A stretch of 53,809 nt of DNA, from the NCBI GenBank assembly GCA_025765595.1, contig JAIVFH010000189.1, forward strand, positions 1 through 53,809. Direction: 5' to 3'. The translations under genes and the position numbers were made by a program. Positions 9,990 to 20,755 of this stretch are shown in pieces. Origin of the DNA: Obelidium mucronatum. Taxonomy: Eukaryota; Chytridiomycota; Chytridiomycetes; Chytridiales; Chytriomycetaceae. Below the pieces are notes generated by a model. It made no database searches. It saw only the letters and a list, made by a program, of their open reading frames with translations, and was not told the DNA's origin. Within the stretch, counting starts at the first letter, position 1; each line of letters starts with the position of its first letter.

Positions 9990-11802
9990 CTGAAATCCTC
10001 TGCAATGCAAAGAGTCGGCGCGTTGGACAACTTCCCAAAGTAAATGACGTCAAACTCCATACATGTTCTTTTTGTATTCATCGATTTGCAGTGGCATCGT
10101 CTGGTAATTCTTTCAGTAAGGTTTTTATTTTTCCGCCTGTCAAAATTCTCAACGAATGTAGACCAATACTTAAATATTGACAACTAGTGTTGCTTTTCCG
10201 ACCACGAATTTTGGGGTGACAACATAATTTTATGCCACTAGACTCTCTGAAGAGAGCCGCCTTTTCGCGCCCAGTTCCCTTTTATGTCCCGCCTGTTCGA
10301 CTCGAAGATCCAGTCATCAACTTGGAGCCACCGCGGCGCGGGCGGCCACGGATTTCTCGACGTTTTGTTGTGTTCTGCTCATCACGCAGCCTAAAGCGCT
10401 CGCGTTTTAATGAATTCACACATAAACTCATAGTTTATCGAATTAGTATTGGGCAAAAACACCTTTAATACCGTGCATGCCGAAGATCATCACGACATAC
10501 AAGTGGAGAGTTTGACAGGTGCATCCTCCAATATCGCCGAGTCCGGGAGCACCAATGGGGATGCTCTCCTACAATTTCACGGCGAATGCGATAACTCAGT
10601 CGCTTGATCACTTATTACAATGGAAATAATCCAGGAATCAATGATAACACAAAATGGGCAAATCAAGGCTTCCACTTTTGTTGCTTTTGAATAATTGGTG
10701 CTTTTCCCGTCAATCTAGTTCATAGTAAGGGAAGTCAAGTCTCATCGGAAACCGAAATCAAATACGCGGCTTTTCACTCATCCACTGCCAATCCCATCAA
10801 TACAGTAAGTCCTGCTACTTATTGAAGTAGTGTTTTTAAAGTAAACTCTGCGCAGGGCTTTCAAATTCTATTTAAAGAGAATATTTCAAAGGAACGAAAA
10901 CATCAACTGGCCAAGAAGTCCGCCCAACTAATTAAAGCCAGATTGGCCTGAGGAGGACAATCTATTTACTGCCAAGCACATGAAAAAGGCTCCGCCGCTT
11001 TGGGTTCTTCCAAAAATTGATGTTCTGATTGCGGCGAGAATGCACCAAACTGTCATAAATGCTGAATTGGTGGGCGTCCATGCAGTATGGTACTTCTGGT
11101 ATAAAGATAACTCTGCGTTGAATCAATTTGTAATTTCTTTCTTAGTTTTCTGTCAATGCAACGGATTTGCAGAATGTGTACATTCAAATATAGAACCCCC
11201 ACAAACTGCCACGACCGCATGAAATAGAGAACCGGCCGACAACCAGCAGAGTTATTGAAGCAGTACGGGTTCTTGCCGAAGGAAGCAAGTGTCGTAAGAA
11301 GGTTTGACAGAACTTTTCCCGTTTCTCTTTTAAATCCAATTTTTAGTTGTTGCCAAATCTTCCCGAGCATTTGAAGCGGACAGAAGCAAGAGTTCAAACT
11401 CTGGCCAGAAGTGCCCAAAAGAGGAAATTGACAGCAATAAAAGGAAACTCATTTGACAGCATACACCAGATGGGTGCTGAATTTCCGCAATACATTTGCT
11501 TCTTGAAAATTCGCCTGTGGGAAATCAGATCTCAAACAAGGTTTGTATTAGATGTTTTTGGCAGAAATTGGTGCTCACTGGTTGCCTGCAGGGCCCGATG
11601 CTTGGTGTTATCATGACAGATGACGCCATTTTTGCGCTTCTGATGTTTCCAGAGGTTCTCAGATTGGATTCCACGCTCCTCTGAGTTTTTGGACAACAGG
11701 AAACAAAAACCAGCAACATCATCGGTTATCGGAAAACTAGTTCACTTCGGACAGCTGCCTCATAATAGAGCCAAAATGCAGTGAATTTCATCCAATTGAT
11801 CA
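9990..11802. other. Unassigned, probably decayed sequence upstream of the transporter
   Basis: No frame longer than about 120 codons has recognisable content. The first few hundred bases should contain the transporter's 5' exon and promoter. A short frame at 10,232-10,468 (+) contains an AT-hook-like core (RRGRPRISRR). Around 10,480-10,620 the plus strand reads like broken coding sequence (HHDIQVESLTGASSN, then stops). I see no terminal repeats and assign no function. Confidence 0.4.
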
Positions 11803-12496
11803 ATGTTTCTCCTGGATATTGAAGAGGCTTTGCGCAAAGGGAACACTGTTGTTTGCACAACAAATGATGGAACTCAGCAAGTGGTGGAATGTAAAGAGAA
11901 TGAAAAGAATGAAATAAAAGAACAATATAAACCAATCAAAACTTACGGTACTGAAAGAACAAACAAAGTTTTGAGGCAAACTTTCGAAAGAATCCAAAAC
12001 ATCAAGAAAACAGACTTCCCAGACCTGAAAGAAAACGATTCAGAACAAGTTAAAATGAAGACCACTCATCTTGACTGCCACAACTGCTGTTGAAAAAATG
12101 ACCGTTGACTCTTGGGTTAAGCAAACCCATGAAAAAGTCAAAGTCTTTGGCTTCTTATACAAGATTTACAGAGCTGCGGGTGATACCGTCATTAATTTGA
12201 TGGATGAGACCGTTCCCTGTAGAACAGCGTTGGTTGAGAGACAGCTGGCAGAAAAGACAAATCTGATTAGAAGAATCGGAGAGTTCAAGAAAAGACTTGC
12301 CTATACTAAGTTGACTCCTCCACAGACTTATCCAAGTCCTTTGGAACACAGAGGGCAATTGTCCAAGTGGTTCAAAGTGAGGCAGGAGAGAGAAGTATTA
12401 CCGCAGTCAAAACGCCAGGCCCAATTGCAATTGCCATTCAGAATATTGAATCTGAAATGGAAATCTTGGTGGTCAACCAAAGGAAGTCAATCTTGA
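11803..12496 (+). pseudogene. Remnant of an unknown Lys/Glu-rich coding region (two overlapping frames)
   Basis: A frame from 11,803 (LDIEEALRKGNTVVC, KTYGTERTNKVLRQTFERI) is followed, in a shifted frame from about 12,071, by WVKQTHEKVKVFGFLYKIY and RRIGEFKKRLAYTKLTPP. The change of frame without a clear splice signal suggests a decayed gene, possibly part of a mobile element. I do not recognise the protein. Confidence 0.3.
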
Positions 12497-12543
12497 ATTG
12501 TGAATTGTTAAATTGTAATTGCGGTAAGAGACATCATGCCGAA

Positions 12544-13740
12544 TCAAGCACAAAGTTTCTTAAATTGATTGCGCCCAAGGCACTTGGTGAGTAAATTGGC
12601 TGGCTCGTCAGTGGTCTTGATCCAGGTGACCTTAACTTGTTTTAAATTGACCAGTTTGCAGATATAGTGGGATTGAAGATTGATGTGCTTGGATTGATGC
12701 GAGAAAACGCCGTTATTGCATTGATGAATTGTAGACTGGTTATCTTTGAAGACTTGAATTGGTTGTTCAAGTGGTATGTTGAGTGTATCGTATAGCTGAA
12801 GAAAAGACTGTAGTTTGCGTCCTAATTCTCTGATAGACATGTATTTGGCTTCTGTACATGATAGTGGGGTGACTGTAGTCTTGGAAGATTTCCAGCTGAT
12901 GACGCCATCCGCGAGCACAACCATGTAGCCAAGCTGGGACTTCGCTTTGTGGTGGATGTTGTACGCGGCGTTGCTGTAGCCAATGGGACTTGAATTGCCT
13001 TGTTTGAAATAGAAGATACTGTCGTCTTGTGTGTTGTGGACATAGCAGAAGACACGCACTTCCCAGTGTTGCTGAGATGGTTTGCTGGAGAAGATAGATA
13101 GAAAGGAGATTGCTGTAGAAATGCCAGGCCGAGTGTTGATAGCTGCGTAGTTGAGGCATCCAATGGCTTCAAGGTATAGGGATGGGTTGTTGAAGAGGGG
13201 GTGTCTGATGCTGGAGTTGGTGAAAATGAGCTTGACAAGGGAGTGGAAATTGGATAATGAGAAAAATGCCCCGTAAATTGCTCCAAGATTTCCTAGATGT
13301 ATTTTGATTGGTGGATGAAGATTCCAGAGGGCACGTGTTCAACTTGTATTCCAATTGTGTAGGTAATTTTTCCTAAGTCTCGCATTTTGAATTCCTTCCT
13401 TAGAGAGATCACGCCCTCATCAATACACAAGTTGTTGACATAGATAGCCAAGTACTTAAAGAAGATGCACGGGTTTGCTTTCAACTGAGTGTTCGACAGA
13501 TCCGTCACTGTTCAACTTGACTTTGTAAACCCATTTGCTGCCAACAATATTGATGCTGTCAGGAACTTTGACAAGTCTGTAGGTCTTGTTATACAAAGCC
13601 CATTCCTCTTGGAATTTGCTCTTCATTGCTGCGTTTCCTGTCTTTGGTGAATCAGTAGACTTTGCAATAGGCGTAGAAGTGAGTGGTAAGTTGTGTAATT
13701 TATCCTCAATTGTTGCTGATTACCATTCTTCACCAAACAT
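12544..13740 (-). mobile_element. Ty1/copia retrotransposon fragment (RT and RNase H), inactive
   Basis: On the minus strand, upstream to downstream: the start of copia reverse transcriptase (EWALYNKTYRLVKVPD, KWVYKVKLNSDGS, about 13,500-13,620); the RT core with MRDLGKITYTIGIQV and FIHQSKYI (about 13,300-13,480); and a copia RNase H (ISWKSSKTTVTPLSCTEAKYM, IQVFKDNQSTIHQ, SKHINLQSHYI, DEPANLLTKCL, 12,544-13,059). The RT catalytic box reads YVNNL where the family has YVDDL, so both metal-binding aspartates are lost. Frames are interrupted between blocks, and gag, protease, integrase and LTRs are not seen. It is cut at about 13,796 by the next element. Confidence 0.85.
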
Positions 13741-14260
13741 ATGTCTTTCTTCTTTGTCGAGTGCTGGTGAGCAAAGCAGTGTTGTTGCGAGCAATATTAG
13801 GCCTAACAGCACTCCAAACCCAAATGCACTTCCAATTGGATTAAAAGCTCCTAACAGCTTTTTGAGCCCATCACTAGTAGCGAGTTGATGGTCCTAATCA
13901 CAAAGCTAGTCAAAAGCGGCTAGGGGTCCTACTAGGATACGTGTTAGGACTCCAAATCTCAAAACTTTGTGCATCTGGTGGAGTTTGAAGCCATCAGAAA
14001 AATTTCTGAGCCTTCATCCTGAAATTTTCTGCCAAAAATTTCACTCAAATGGAAAAAGTTGTCACCCAGTGAGTGATCCTTTTTTCCAACCCAAAAAATG
14101 TTTTCCAACCCACCAACATTTTCACCAAAACCAACAGCACCGCCCAACCGCTTGCGCCACACCATTGAAACTTTGCAGAAATAAAGAAAAACGTATTACT
14201 AACTAATGTCCAAAGCGGTTTTTTATTAATATAATCCCAAAACGAAATAATTCCGACTCT

Positions 14261-15451
14261 TTAATTCTCCTTGTCACACTCATTAACATGGGCGTCACTG
14301 ATGCTTTTGCACAGAACCTTGCATATCTCACAGCGTCTGAACTCATTGCAATTTGTACAAATAAACCATTTTGTGCTTCTCACCCAAGTTTTTGTACATT
14401 TGACAGAGTTAGTTTCCCCTTGACACTGACGCGCCAATTTCAGAGCCTCCCTCTCCGCTTTTTTGGCTTCCGCCTCACGTTTCTTGTTATCTTTTGCAGC
14501 TTCTTTTGCTTGAGCATCGTCATTTTTCTGTTGCTCAGCTGCAAGTAGCGTTTCTCGCAAGGTTTGTGAGTTGTAGACCTTGTTGGTTAAAACAGCATCT
14601 TGAGGCTTGACTTTGGCTTTTTTGACCACGGGAGCAGGAAGTTCAGCTAAAAACCAGTCCCATAGCTGAGTTTGGGTGTCTGATGTTGCTGTTTGGGCAT
14701 CCGTAATTGAGGCAACATTTTTGGCGGCATTTTTCAGGATGATTTCTGGATTCCAGGGATAAATGCCCGTATTCTTGAAGGAGGCTTGAATATGGACCTT
14801 GGTTATCTTGTTCCGGATATAAAGAATGATTGGTATAAGGATTTCCCCAATCTGGCCTATGGCAGTTTGGGAAAAGGCCCGCACGCAATGGAACTCAGAG
14901 ACCAGGTTCTTTTTCACATTCGCAAAAAACAGATCATCCAGAGGCTGCAAGAAGTGAGTGCCATTGGCAGGGAAATAATAACCCTGTATTCCAGCAGCGT
15001 GCATGGCTTCCAGTGTTGCCGGAGTCTTGTGGGTCCCAAGATTATCATGAAGAAGCACTGGGGTCAAACCCGGGTACAATTTTGAAAATTCCTCCTTAAA
15101 GACTGCCAAAACAGGTACCCACTGCTCTTCGGATATGTAACCAGTTTTACTGTAGACAAAGTACATTGGAGTGGTATCTTGGCTCCGTAGTTGCGCAGGT
15201 TCAGTTGTCAGTTCAAGGTTTCCATATTTGGTCGGAATGACCAAAATTTCAACCACCCGAACACCAGAGGCTGTAACACAGGGAATATAGCTGGCCATAG
15301 GACCACGTTCACCTTGGTGGACATTTGGGCGGTTAATGGACGTGCTCACAAGAAAGGAACCCTGGGAGCTTTCGTTTTCGAGTTTGATGCGCATTTCATC
15401 GACATTGACCATCGCAAAAAATTGCTTTTGAAAATTTTGAAAATTTGACAA
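14261..15451 (-). CDS. Pogo-type transposase, DDE domain and Cys-rich tail
   Basis: An open frame of 396 codons. The catalytic triad is visible: VNVDEM (first Asp), LLHDNLGTHKT (second Asp) and THFLQPLDDLFF (third Asp), with 35 residues between the second and third, as in DDE_1/pogo enzymes. GYYFPANGTHFLQPLD is the family signature. After a Lys/Glu/Ala-rich helix (about 300-340) comes a Cys-rich end (CTNCNEFRRCEICKVLC, HVNEC) that may bind zinc. The N-terminal DNA-binding part lies 2.5 kb upstream in a separate frame, so this is probably the C-terminal exon or a separated part of one transposase. The start codon at 15,451 is arbitrary. Confidence 0.85.
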   Translation of the reverse strand: MSNFQNFQKQFFAMVNVDEMRIKLENESSQGSFLVSTSINRPNVHQGERGPMASYIPCVTASGVRVVEILVIPTKYGNLELTTEPAQLRSQDTTPMYFVYSKTGYISEEQWVPVLAVFKEEFSKLYPGLTPVLLHDNLGTHKTPATLEAMHAAGIQGYYFPANGTHFLQPLDDLFFANVKKNLVSEFHCVRAFSQTAIGQIGEILIPIILYIRNKITKVHIQASFKNTGIYPWNPEIILKNAAKNVASITDAQTATSDTQTQLWDWFLAELPAPVVKKAKVKPQDAVLTNKVYNSQTLRETLLAAEQQKNDDAQAKEAAKDNKKREAEAKKAEREALKLARQCQGETNSVKCTKTWVRSTKWFICTNCNEFRRCEICKVLCKSISDAHVNECDKEN

Positions 15452-16420
15452 ACCAAGGTCAGTGTCGAATGGTTGGCAACTTTGGGAGATACCCTATGAC
15501 GAAGGAGGCGAAATGGCAAAAAAAGGGGAAAAGAAAAAATTTGTATAAAAATGGCAGTGTTATAAAAATGTTTGGCACTGAACCAGCAACAAAGGAATAA
15601 TTTGGTAAAATTACTGCATTGCAGCAGAAGGAATGTTGAAGCCAGTTGTGGCTCAAATGATTGCCTGCTGCCAAAAATGGCAATACAACTGGTTAGGAGC
15701 CAAATATCTCTTTTGCTGTTATTTTGCAGTGTGGTTCAAGTTTGGGTTTATTTTTACTCAGTTGAAAATTCATTGAAGGAGCAGATATGCAAAATTTATT
15801 GGTGAAATCAGACATTATTAAAAATGGTTTGCATAGGCAGGCTAGCACAGGGTGGGAATTACCCCCTGCTCACTCAAACCTAAGATAAGACCGTTTTCCT
15901 AATATCAACATTTTAGTGCTTGCTTGCTTTGGGGCAGCAGGTCAAAGCTAGAGAACCAAGATAAAGGAATGAGACAACAGAGCAAAAGCAGAGAACAGAC
16001 AAAAGGTAGACACAAACCAGCTTGAAACAAGCATGAAATCCTGTGGCCCCCTTCTTGGCAGTCTAAAGTAATTCGGGAGTTTAGGTCTAATGTGAGCATT
16101 TGATCAAGTATTAAATATAAAACGTTGAAACTTACCACACTTTGAACCAAACACGGCTGGATGGGCTGTGAAGCTATGGAACATAAGGCTAACAAAAGAA
16201 CAAAAGAAAGGCAATGTTTGAGCACATCCCTTACCTGCGTCATGTTTCCAAAACGCTAAAGAACCAATGTGAATTTTTTTGGCCGGCACTGTGGACAAGC
16301 TGCAGTTAGAACGACACCACAAAACAAGCAACAACTCACCAGCACAAAGTTCTGTGTCCCGTCATTTGGCGGAAACAACACTGCAGCTGTGTATGGTGGT
16401 AATGGGGGTGATGAAGGGGT

Positions 16421-16445
16421 GGGGGGGGGGGGGGGGGGGGGGGGG
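16421..16445. repeat. G25 homopolymer
   Basis: Twenty-five consecutive G on the plus strand, followed by TTAGGG and preceded by a G4 block. It is prone to quadruplex formation and sequencing error. Confidence 0.9.
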
Positions 16446-17072
16446 TTAGGGTCGGAGGCCGAGTTGGGACAATACTTGAGTTCTTTTTTAGATGAAATTT
16501 GTGAGGTACTTTCCAAATGAGCCATCTATTTTCCTGATTGAGAAAAATAATTTTGCTTTTTTTCCCCCCCTTCCACCCGCCAACATCACTCCAACTTGTA
16601 TGGGGTGGTGGCTGCAGAATTCGGGTAATGCTGCACAGCCAATGAGCCTGCTTCCCACACGCAGAGCTCATCTGGTATATTCTATCCTCTACCCGCGCTA
16701 ACATTGCTCTAAGCGGTGGTGCAGACTTCGGGTTATGCTGCGCAGCCGGCGAGCCCGCTTCTCTAGAGCGGTGCTCGTTTGGCTTTCTCTCTATTACACA
16801 CACACTCTCTATCTCTCTCTCGGTTTGTTGGTGCTTCTCTCTGGATATTTGATTGCGGAAGACCACGGAGGAACGTCTCTATTGCTGTAACTAAACTGTT
16901 AATTATTTACTCTGCTTACCATCTGCTTTAGTTTATAACAGAACTGGACCGCCCTGGATGTGTTTGCGATTGAGACAGAGTAGCTACCCATATCAATCGC
17001 AGACGGTGGGCAGCTTTGTGATCTAAGAGGCTTAGCTACCCAATTTGATCCCAAATGCTGCCTGCGGCCTCG

Positions 17073-17358
17073 GGGCGGTCGCTTTCGGGGTATTTTCACT
17101 TGAATGTTTGACTTTGTTGGATTGCAGACGGGGCGGGGTGGACTTGCGCTTGGCGCATCTTGACCCCGTTTCCTCCCCGGCCCCAAAATCGCCGTTATTT
17201 GTAACGGGTTGCAGCCGGGGGCGGTCGCTTTCTGGAAGCTACCTTGCCTTTGTTGGATCGCAGACGGGGCGGGGTGGACTTGCGCTTGGCGCATCTTGAC
17301 CCCGTTTCCTCCCCAGCCCCCAAATCGCCATTATTCGTAACGGGTTGCAGCTGTGGGG
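17073..17358. repeat. Tandem duplication, about 143-bp GC-rich unit
   Basis: Two adjacent copies (about 17,073-17,217 and 17,218-17,358) share GGGCGGTCGCTTTC, GCAGACGGGGCGGGGTGGAC, TTGCGCTTGGCGCATCTTGA, CCCCGTTTCCTCCCC and GTAACGGGTTGCAG with a few substitutions. No coding role is visible. Confidence 0.85.
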
Positions 17359-17580
17359 CGGTTGGGGCGGTTGGTTGACCAAAAGGCCCGGTCTTTGCCT
17401 GTTTTATTACCTTGTGTCTATTTTATGCAAGTATGATTATGTTTTGTAAAGAAGCCTACCAAATTAGTTGCTTGGGTACCCTCTTAAATTTGGGGGATCT
17501 GAGCTGTTGTACAGGACCTAAATTGTTTAATAAATATTGACTCAATGATATTTTGCATTCTACCTGAAATTGTGAACTTT

Positions 17581-17640
17581 GTAGTGTAGTGGTCAATATT
17601 GTGACCAGAGGTTCACAGTTCAATTCCTGATGGGGTCTTC
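17581..17640 (+). other. tRNA-like relic (possible SINE head)
   Basis: The stretch has a box-A-like TAGTGTAGTGGTCA and a box-B-like GTTCAATTCC at tRNA-like spacing. The anticodon arm is deleted and the T stem does not pair properly, so it is not a functional tRNA. It may be a tRNA-derived retroelement remnant or chance. Confidence 0.3.
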
Positions 17641-17932
17641 TTTGGATCCTTTATTTCTGACTTTTTCCCATTAAAGGCAATGCATTTCTTTACTTTATCT
17701 TTGTCAAAAATTCTCTGTGAGTTTTGATGGTGCTTTTGCACCAAAGTTGGTGGCTGGACTTTCATGACAAAATAAAAATGGGCATTTTAGACGTCTACAG
17801 TGGCAACTGTTTACCATTGTACTCCTGGCATAAACCTGGACTAAATTAGTTGCAAATCTGGCAACCATCCTGGTCAACAAAGAAAGTTGCCATTTGTGCA
17901 CCTTAATTGGTGGTAATTTACCAACAGACATT

Positions 17933-18580
17933 TTAGTGAAGATGAACAATAAAGTAGCCTTTTATTTTCCCCACTACACCCACACTCAATTTCCACCCTG
18001 AGCTCAGGCCCCCCTTCTGGCTCAAAAAGCCTAAGGAAATTTTTGCGATGACAAGATTTCCCATGCTGTAGCCATTCTTGTCCATCCAATCCTTAAACAG
18101 TTTTACCCAGACTTTCACCTCAATTTCTGTAGCTGGTTTGATGCCGGAGGATGTTAGAGCTTTGACGGCTCGTTGGGTAATTCGCTTTTGGTGACGGCCC
18201 AAGAAACCATTTAGCCATATGTTTGGATTCCAATCTCCTGGTCCGCGGATTTCAAGGTACTTTTGGCGTACTAATTGCAAAAAATCTACTTGGTGCAATG
18301 GACTGTGGGACAAGGATTGGGCCTCCAAAAAGGCAACAAACACAAGCTCATCATGGTCTGAGAACAATTGCTTGCCGTGGACTCGATCAGGATGCTTGTC
18401 GATTTGCCGATAGATTCCGCGTGCAGCCTTGGCAGTAATACCATGGTTGGCAGCGACTTCCTCGGCAGCTTGGCGTTGGGGTATTGACTGATTCATCAAG
18501 GCACTAATTTCTTGAAAAACTTGGGAAGCAGTGTCTTGGTCGTGACGAGAGCTACTGGATTTTGATCGCTTTCTTCTCAT
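17933..18580 (-). CDS. Pogo transposase DNA-binding region (HTH plus CENP-B-type HTH)
   Basis: The frame starts MRRKRSKSSSSRHDQD at 18,580. It contains a helix-turn-helix (IPQRQAAEEVAANHGITAKAARGIYRQI, residues about 33-60) and a second domain like the CENP-B/Tc5 HTH (LFSDHDELVFVAFLEAQ, IWLNGFLGRHQKRITQRAVKAL). This pair is the usual N-terminus of pogo transposases. The last 45 residues (after GYSMGNLVIAKISLG) are unlike the family and probably read into non-coding sequence, where an intron or insertion starts. Confidence 0.75.
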   Translation of the reverse strand: MRRKRSKSSSSRHDQDTASQVFQEISALMNQSIPQRQAAEEVAANHGITAKAARGIYRQIDKHPDRVHGKQLFSDHDELVFVAFLEAQSLSHSPLHQVDFLQLVRQKYLEIRGPGDWNPNIWLNGFLGRHQKRITQRAVKALTSSGIKPATEIEVKVWVKLFKDWMDKNGYSMGNLVIAKISLGFLSQKGGLSSGWKLSVGVVGKIKGYFIVHLH

Positions 18581-19478
18581 TATTTGTTAGCTATGATGAT
18601 TTGATTGTGGTGCTAACAGTTGCATTTTTATGGGCATTTTTTTAGGTGGTGACGTGGGTTGGAAATCATTTTTTTGGGTTGGAAAAAAAGGATCACTCAG
18701 TGCCCTTAATGGGTTTAATGAACAACGTAATACAAACTTGTGTCTCACATATGTTACAAATCATTATTATTCCATTGTTATTTCTATTTGACTGAGCTAC
18801 CTTTTGATTTCAAATCAAGTTAATTAATGCTTCAGAATTCACAACCATGAATTTATTCACTACAAAATTAGTAGCTATGTTTGCATGCAATCAAGAATTA
18901 ATATAAGTTGACATAGAGCAGTTTAGAAATGGCAGTGGCTTTGGAGATGATCTGGTGAGGCAAGTATTCAAAGTTAGGCTTGTGTGATAAATTTTAAATT
19001 TTCTCTCTCAGGCACGTATTAAAATTTTTAATAAACATGCAGGGTGAAAAATTGATGAAGGGAAAAAAATATGCCATGAAATTTTAATGGTGATGGAAAT
19101 ATATGTGTACAAGTGCAGAGTTGAGAAAATTTTCATTTGATAATTATGTTAAGTTGAGCGCTTTAGTCTGCATTGTGCGGTAGCGTAAATATATGTTCTT
19201 GGTTGCATAAATTTACACTGGTGCAAAGGGTCCTAATCGGTTGAAAACTCACCATTAGGGCTCCTAATGGGTCCAATTGGTTTGCTATTAGGAGTGAAAA
19301 ACACTAGTAGCGCTCCTATTAGGAGCAAAAAATACGTTAGGAGCAATGATCAAATGCAGTTTTTTCAATTAGCATTTCTATTGGAGCCCGAATTGGACCC
19401 CAATAGGCTCCGAATTGCTCTCAGTCCGATTCGGATCCAATTTGGAGTCTGAATAGGGCCCAAATCGGACCCCAAATT

Positions 19479-19934
19479 GTAACCAACAAGGTCTACAACT
19501 CACAAACCTTGCAAGAAACATTATTTGCAGCTGAACAATAGAAGAATGACAATGCTCAAGCGAAAGGAGCTGAGGTGGAAGCCAAAAAAGCAGTGATGGA
19601 GGCTCTTAAATTGGCGCGTCAGTGTCAAGGGGAAACTAACTCTGTCAAATGTACAAAAACTTGGGTGAGAAGCACAAAATGGTTTATTTGTACGAATTGC
19701 AATGAGTTCAGACGCTGTGAGATATGCAAGGTTCTGTGCAAAAGCATCAGTGACGCCCATGTTAATGAGTGTGACAAGGAGAATTAAAGAGTCGGAATTA
19801 TTTCGTTTTGGGATTATATTAATAAAAAACCGCTTTGGACATTAGTTAGTAATACGTTTTTCTTTATTTCTGCAAAGTTTCGAAAATGTTGGTGGGTTGG
19901 AAAACATTTTTTGGGTTGGAAGAAAAGGATCACT
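19479..19934 (+). mobile_element. 3' fragment of a second pogo-like element (opposite orientation)
   Basis: It carries the last 70 codons of the same transposase (VKCTKTWVRSTKWFICTNC, CEICKVLCKSISDAHVNEC, stop near 19,787) and the right terminal repeat ending GGATCACT at 19,934. The Cys-rich tail is nearly identical to the copy at 14.3 kb. It is truncated on its left at the junction with A copy 5. Confidence 0.85.
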
Positions 19935-20755
19935 CATTGAAGACTTGATTGAGTGGCCTGACTCCAGCCCGGGGTCCGAGCGGCAAGCGCAATTTGGGGT
20001 CCGATTTGGGCCCTATTCGGGGTCTGATTCGAATCGGACTGAGAGCGATTCGGAGCCTATTTGGCCCCAATTGGAGCACCAGTATGAATTCTGATTGAAA
20101 AAAACGCGTTTTTTCATTGCTCCTAATCGGATTTTTTGCTCCTAATTGGAGCGCTACTAGCGTTTTCATTCCTAATAGCAAACCAATTGGACCCATTAGG
20201 AGCCCTAATGGGGTCATTAGGAGCCCTAATGGGGAGTTTTCCCCCGATAATGACCCTTCGCACCGGTGAACATAAAACAACAAAGAACAAATTATTCCGC
20301 TGCATGATGCAGACTATAGCAACTCTACTTTCCATTGCAATATAAACTTTTAACATAATTATCAAATGAAAATTTCCTCAACTCTGCACTTGTACATATT
20401 TCCATCCCCATTAAAATTTCATGGCAAATTTTTTTCCCATCATCAATTTTTCACCCTGCATGTTTATCAACAATTTTAATACGTGCCTGAGAGAGAAAAT
20501 TTAAAATTTATCACACAAGCCTAACTTTGAATACTTGCCTCAGCAGATCATCTTCAAAGTCAGTGCCATTTCTAAACTGCTCTATGTCAACTTATATTAA
20601 TTCTTGATTGCATGCAAACATAGCTACTTATTTGGTAGTGAATAAATTCCTGATTGTGAAATCTGAAACATTAATTAAAGCAAAGCACCGAAAAGTTGCA
20701 CTTTTCAAATTCAAATTCAAAATTCAAATTCAAATTCGAAAATAGCGTCAAATCA

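Larger units (their letters stand above)
15452..17932. other. Sequence between the two pogo coding parts; simple repeats, no clear gene
   Basis: About 2.5 kb separate the DDE and DNA-binding frames, far longer than other introns here, so an insertion is likely, though I cannot define its ends. It includes a G25 run (16,421-16,445), CA/CT microsatellite sequence (about 16,795-16,822), a GC-rich tandem duplication (17,073-17,358) and a tRNA-like relic near 17,581. Confidence 0.45.
14072..18697 (-). mobile_element. Pogo-like DNA transposon inside A copy 5
   Basis: The 4,626-bp element has terminal inverted repeats of about 42 bp (14,072-14,113 and 18,654-18,697). They begin AGTGATCC and contain two spaced copies of TTTCCAACCCA. 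It is flanked on both sides by CAGTG (14,067-14,071 and 18,698-18,702). The uninterrupted site in other A copies reads CCCAGTGCCCTCAATGGG, so CAGTG behaves as a 5-bp target duplication (a 3-bp AGT is the other reading). Coding parts are on the minus strand: DNA-binding region near 18.6-17.9 kb and DDE domain at 15.45-14.26 kb. Confidence 0.85.
13797..19478 (+). mobile_element. Element A, copy 5 (both ends cut; carries a nested pogo-like element)
   Basis: 13,797-14,071 and 18,703-19,478 together match the body of the complete A copy at 46,409-47,670: short-word array (TTAGGCCTAACAGCACTCC), GGGGTCCTACTAGGAT, the AT-rich core, then the right-hand array. The left terminus is missing at the copia junction and the right terminus is missing at 19,478, where a pogo fragment begins. 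The pogo-like element at 14,072-18,697 interrupts the core. Confidence 0.8.

Noticed and set aside
17581..17640. Functional tRNA gene
   Set aside because: The anticodon arm is missing and the T stem is unpaired, although box A/B-like words are present.
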